Assembly (NCBI GenBank): GCA_963621995.1
Contig: CAVFFZ010000018.1
Coordinates: 1 to 26,056, forward strand
DNA from: UMGS1663 sp963621995
GTDB taxonomy: Bacteria > Bacillota > Clostridia > TANB77 > CAG-508
Direction: 5' to 3'
Length of the DNA: 26,056 nucleotides
Position numbers and translations under genes: made by a program. Under the pieces are notes generated by a model, which was given only the letters and a program-made list of their open reading frames with translations, was not told where the DNA came from and ran no database searches. Shown in pieces: positions 24,058 to 26,056 of this stretch (positions are counted from its first letter, which is position 1; each line of letters begins with the position of its first letter).

Positions 24058-24078
24058 CTGAAAATTTTCAATTTTCAG
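24058..24078. promoter_or_regulatory. Short palindrome upstream of the kinase gene
   Basis: CTGAAAATT (24058-24066) and AATTTTCAG (24070-24078) form a perfect 9+9 bp inverted repeat with a 3-base centre, 30 bases before the kinase start codon and just before its ribosome site. It may be a protein-binding site or an RNA hairpin. It resembles, but does not fully match, the CodY-type AATTTTCWGAAAATT. Confidence 0.35.
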
Positions 24079-24176
24079 TCTCAACTCTACTTTTTGTCAT
24101 ACTCAATAAAATTAAAATTTTCATTAAATTTGTTCGTGTGTAAAAATTTATGAAATAAATTTTCTGTGCAATGTAA

Positions 24177-24220
24177 TTTTATATATTAGGAAAGTTGCAT
24201 AACTTTCCTAATATATAAAA
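24177..24220. repeat. Perfect 20 bp hairpin between regulator and kinase genes
   Basis: The arms 24177-24196 and 24201-24220 are exact inverted complements around a GCAT loop, with AGGAAAGTT and AACTTTCCT at the centre and T/A runs at the outside. It follows the regulator terminator by only 4 bases on the minus strand and could be a second, two-way terminator. Confidence 0.6.
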
Positions 24221-24224
24221 ACAA

Positions 24225-24256
24225 ATGCACAAAAAGGAATGTTCCTCTTTGTGCAT
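24225..24256 (-). terminator. Terminator of the response regulator gene
   Basis: ATGCACAAA (24225-24233) pairs with TTTGTGCAT (24248-24256), and the stem continues with AGGA/TCCT after one mismatch. A TTGTTTTTAT tail follows on the minus strand. It begins 10 bases after the regulator stop codon. Confidence 0.7.
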
Positions 24257-24266
24257 CCTTTTTATT

Positions 24267-24998
24267 CTATTTTGATGCTATATAATAGCCTACTCCTCTT
24301 TTAGTAATAAGTATTTTTGGATTTGATGTATCTTTCTCTATTTTTTCTCTAATTCTTCTTACTGTAACATCAACTGTACGAATATCTCCATAGTACTCGT
24401 ACCCCCATACTTTTTCTAATAAAACCTCTCTTGTAACAACTTGTCCTGGTTGATTTGCTAAATATTTTAGAACTTCAAATTCTCTTAAAGTTAAGTCCAT
24501 TACTTCTCCTCTGACTTTAACTTCAAATTTATTTAAGTCTAAACTCAAATCTCCTACAGTTATTACATTTGAGCCTTCTTTACCATCATTTTCTTCGCCT
24601 TCTGTAGCTATATTGGCTAATTCTGCTTTTCTTAAATTTGCTTTAACTCTTGCCATTAATTCTCTAACACTAAATGGTTTTGTAATATAATCGTCTGCGC
24701 CTAACTCTAGTCCTAATATTTTATCTATTTCCTCATCTTTAGCAGATATCATTAAAATAGGAATGTTTAAAGTTTGTCTTATTCTTTTACAAACTGCTAA
24801 TCCGTCCATTTTAGGTAGCATAATATCTAATAATACTAAGTCTGGTTTTTCGTTTAATGCTATTTTTACTGCCTCTTCTCCATCATTTGCTTCTAAAGTA
24901 TTATACCCTTCTTTTTGTAGATTGTATACAAGCATATCAACTATTGTCTTTTCGTCATCTACAATCAAAATTGTTTTTTTACCTAAATTTTCTTCCAT
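24267..24998 (-). CDS. walR: OmpR-family response regulator, WalR (YycF)-like
   Basis: This DNA-binding regulator is activated by phosphorylation of Asp58. In Firmicutes WalR controls autolysins and cell-wall genes and is usually essential. The 243-residue protein has a receiver domain with DDE (14-16), Asp58 in LLDIMLPKMDG, MISAKDEEIDKILGLELGADDY and the TKPF Lys. A linker of about 25 acidic residues follows, then a winged helix with LTLREFEVLKYLA, VWGYEYYGDIRTVDVT and KRGVGYYI. The similarity to WalR is high throughout, notably DKILGLELGADDYITKPFS and the C-terminus. AAGGCGG precedes ATG 24998, and a good promoter lies upstream. The accessory genes walH and walI are not in the window. Confidence 0.92.
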   Translation of the reverse strand: MEENLGKKTILIVDDEKTIVDMLVYNLQKEGYNTLEANDGEEAVKIALNEKPDLVLLDIMLPKMDGLAVCKRIRQTLNIPILMISAKDEEIDKILGLELGADDYITKPFSVRELMARVKANLRKAELANIATEGEENDGKEGSNVITVGDLSLDLNKFEVKVRGEVMDLTLREFEVLKYLANQPGQVVTREVLLEKVWGYEYYGDIRTVDVTVRRIREKIEKDTSNPKILITKRGVGYYIASK

Positions 24999-25042
24999 AA
25001 AAAAAATCCGCCTTTCTTTTCCTAAGACATTATTTTACTATA

Positions 25043-25071
25043 TTTATATCATAATCTTCTTGATTGTACAA
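25043..25071 (-). promoter_or_regulatory. Extended -10 promoter of the response regulator gene
   Basis: On the minus strand TTGTAC (25066-25071) and TATAAA (25043-25048) are 17 bases apart, with TG one base before the -10. The leader to the start codon is about 37 bases. Confidence 0.65.
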
Positions 25072-25166
25072 GTATTTTGCAAAAGTTTTTTATATGAATT
25101 AACCTTTACATTTGAATATTAAAGGTGTAATAAAAAAGACTTACCAACATATAATAAAAAGAAAAA

Positions 25167-25184
25167 GGACGTTAGTTAACGTCC
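25167..25184 (-). terminator. Terminator of the Arg/Trp-tailed membrane protein gene
   Basis: GGACGTT (25167-25173) pairs with AACGTCC (25178-25184) around a 4-base loop, followed on the minus strand by TTTTTCTTTTT. It lies about 14 bases after the stop codon at 25198. Confidence 0.7.
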
Positions 25185-25197
25185 CCTCCCTATTGGA

Positions 25198-25491
25198 TTA
25201 TTGATTATTTCTTTCTCTTCTTCTCCTTCTCCTTCTCCACCACCGTCTAATCTTGTATTTTATATATCTTGCTCCTGCTTCTATAAAGCAGATAGATATA
25301 AAAAATACTATTGCACATACAAGGTATATTTCATACCTTAATATTTGGTTTCCAACTACATAATTTCCAGCTATATACACCGGCAAAATGTTTGTTGTAC
25401 ACCACATGTATGTGGCCGTGGCTATTGTTGCTACAAAAAGAACCATTCCCACAATAACGTACAAAAGTGCAATTGCTGTTGTTTTTCTCAT
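25198..25491 (-). CDS. Small two-span membrane protein with Arg/Trp-rich tail, unknown function
   Basis: I do not recognise this 97-residue protein. It has two transmembrane helices (about residues 5-30 and 54-74) with a short loop between, so both ends should be inside. The C-terminus is strikingly basic: KIRRWWRRRRRRRERNNQ, with ten Arg in 18 residues. Part of the Arg run is encoded by three tandem copies of GGAGAA (25221-25238), which could change in number. Such tails can bind anionic phospholipid head groups, nucleic acid or ribosomes. None of these is shown here. The start ATG 25491 follows GAGGAG, and a strong promoter and a terminator make it a single-gene unit. Confidence 0.8.
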   Translation of the reverse strand: MRKTTAIALLYVIVGMVLFVATIATATYMWCTTNILPVYIAGNYVVGNQILRYEIYLVCAIVFFISICFIEAGARYIKYKIRRWWRRRRRRRERNNQ

Positions 25492-25540
25492 AAAGGTTCT
25501 CCTCTTATACTATAATTTATATACAATTAAAACTAAACAT

Positions 25541-25569
25541 ATTATATCATATTTTTATTTACTTTGCAA
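25541..25569 (-). promoter_or_regulatory. Promoter of the Arg/Trp-tailed membrane protein gene
   Basis: On the minus strand TTGCAA (25564-25569) and a perfect TATAAT (25541-25546) are 17 bases apart, with an extended TG before the -10. It begins right after the stop codon of the GH94 gene. Confidence 0.7.
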
Positions 25570-25570
25570 G

Positions 25571-26056
25571 TCAAATAATTATTTTTATATTATATATGCC
25601 TCCATTTTCACTTAATTCGACCTTTTTATCTTCTATTACATAACCATTTACAATCATTGTTTCTACTCCTGTATTTTTTCTATTGTAATTTTCAACGTTT
25701 ATATTATAAATGCTATTTCCATATTTATACCTTATTTTATACTCTTTCCAATCCGCTGAAACACATGGATTTATAGATAAATAGCCTTTATTTATAGTTA
25801 GTCCTAAAATATAATGAAGTCCCGCTTCATACATCCACGAACTTGAACCTGTATACCAAGTCCATCCACCTCTTCCTGCTAAATTTTTCTGCCCATATAT
25901 ATCTGCTGCAACTACATAAGGTTCTACTTTATATTTCAAAGCTGTTTCCTTTGTTCTTGCATGTTCTATTGGGTTTATCATTCTAAATAGCTCTACTGCT
26001 TTATCTCCAAAGCCAAGCATTGCTTCTGCAATTATTGCCCATATTGCCGCATGTGT
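25571..26056 (-). CDS. GH94 glycoside phosphorylase / cyclic beta-1,2-glucan synthase-type protein, C-terminal part
   Basis: The frame is open to the right edge and ends at TGA 25571, giving about 161 C-terminal residues. The motif GGWTWYTGSSSWMYEAGLHY and the preceding ELFRMINPIEHA are typical of the (alpha/alpha)6 barrel of family GH94 (cellobiose, chitobiose and beta-1,2-oligoglucan phosphorylases, and the C-terminal part of NdvB-type cyclic glucan synthases). The end (LSINPCVSADWKEYKIRYKYG, then IYNINVEN) is the usual beta-sandwich tail. GGWTWYTGS with this tail looks most like the NdvB/beta-1,2-glucan branch. The catalytic Asp and any N-terminal glycosyltransferase domain lie beyond the window, so synthase and phosphorylase cannot be told apart. 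Confidence 0.85.
   Translation of the reverse strand, partial: THAAIWAIIAEAMLGFGDKAVELFRMINPIEHARTKETALKYKVEPYVVAADIYGQKNLAGRGGWTWYTGSSSWMYEAGLHYILGLTINKGYLSINPCVSADWKEYKIRYKYGNSIYNINVENYNRKNTGVETMIVNGYVIEDKKVELSENGGIYNIKIII

Noticed and set aside
25221..25238. TTCTCC tandem repeats considered as a CRISPR-like or non-coding satellite
   Set aside because: The units are six bases long, in frame, and encode the Arg run of a small membrane protein. There are no spacers.

Overview
The window looks like a chromosomal segment of a low-GC Gram-positive anaerobe of class Clostridia (Bacillota). The DNA is very A+T rich, ribosome sites are strong AGGAGG types, and most promoters resemble sigma-A sites. 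It carries a four-subunit 2-oxoacid:ferredoxin oxidoreductase with a clostridial 2[4Fe-4S] ferredoxin, a WalRK-like two-component pair, RicT and MinDE. The prepilin-like N-terminus at the left edge (GITLIALVVTIIVLIILAG) is of a kind common in gut Clostridia. The genus cannot be fixed from the sequence.

Layout, left to right. 1-850 holds the start of a prepilin-like gene (minus), a promoter plus ribosome site driving a 24-codon ORF (minus), and a possible small RNA ending in a strong terminator (plus). 851-8290 (minus) encodes an M23 cell-wall peptidase without a normal start codon, a P-type Ca2+ ATPase and SMC. The smc promoter matches the -35/-10 consensus exactly and is covered by a 12+12 bp palindrome. 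8450-9394 (plus) is an HD-GYP protein. 9567-16040 (minus) holds MazF with no adjacent antitoxin, a membrane-anchored LolA/GerS-like protein, DusB, the minD-minE-rodA group, a 74-residue pilin-like protein and an HD-domain CCA-adding enzyme. 16338-19506 (plus) is the oxidoreductase operon (gamma-delta-alpha-beta). 19778-24998 (minus) holds ferredoxin, ricT, holB, lepB, walK-like and walR-like genes. The window ends with a small Arg/Trp-tailed membrane protein and the C-terminus of a GH94 glycoside phosphorylase-type protein (both minus).

How the genes fit together: the oxidoreductase needs a low-potential ferredoxin, and a ferredoxin gene faces it convergently. Cell envelope and division genes (M23 peptidase, RodA, MinDE, WalRK, LepB, GH94 protein) and genome-maintenance or RNA genes (SMC, HolB, CCA enzyme, DusB, RicT, MazF) make up the rest. 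This is mostly core chromosome.

The less ordinary features are structural. A 289 bp element has 54 bp inverted arms that contain the stop codons of both the oxidoreductase beta gene and the ferredoxin gene, and a related REP-like hairpin lies after the histidine kinase. Others are the operator-like palindrome on the smc promoter, the short leader ORF, the orphan small-RNA candidate, the non-AUG start of the M23 gene and the long charged tail on MinE. No transposase, CRISPR array, rRNA or tRNA gene was seen.
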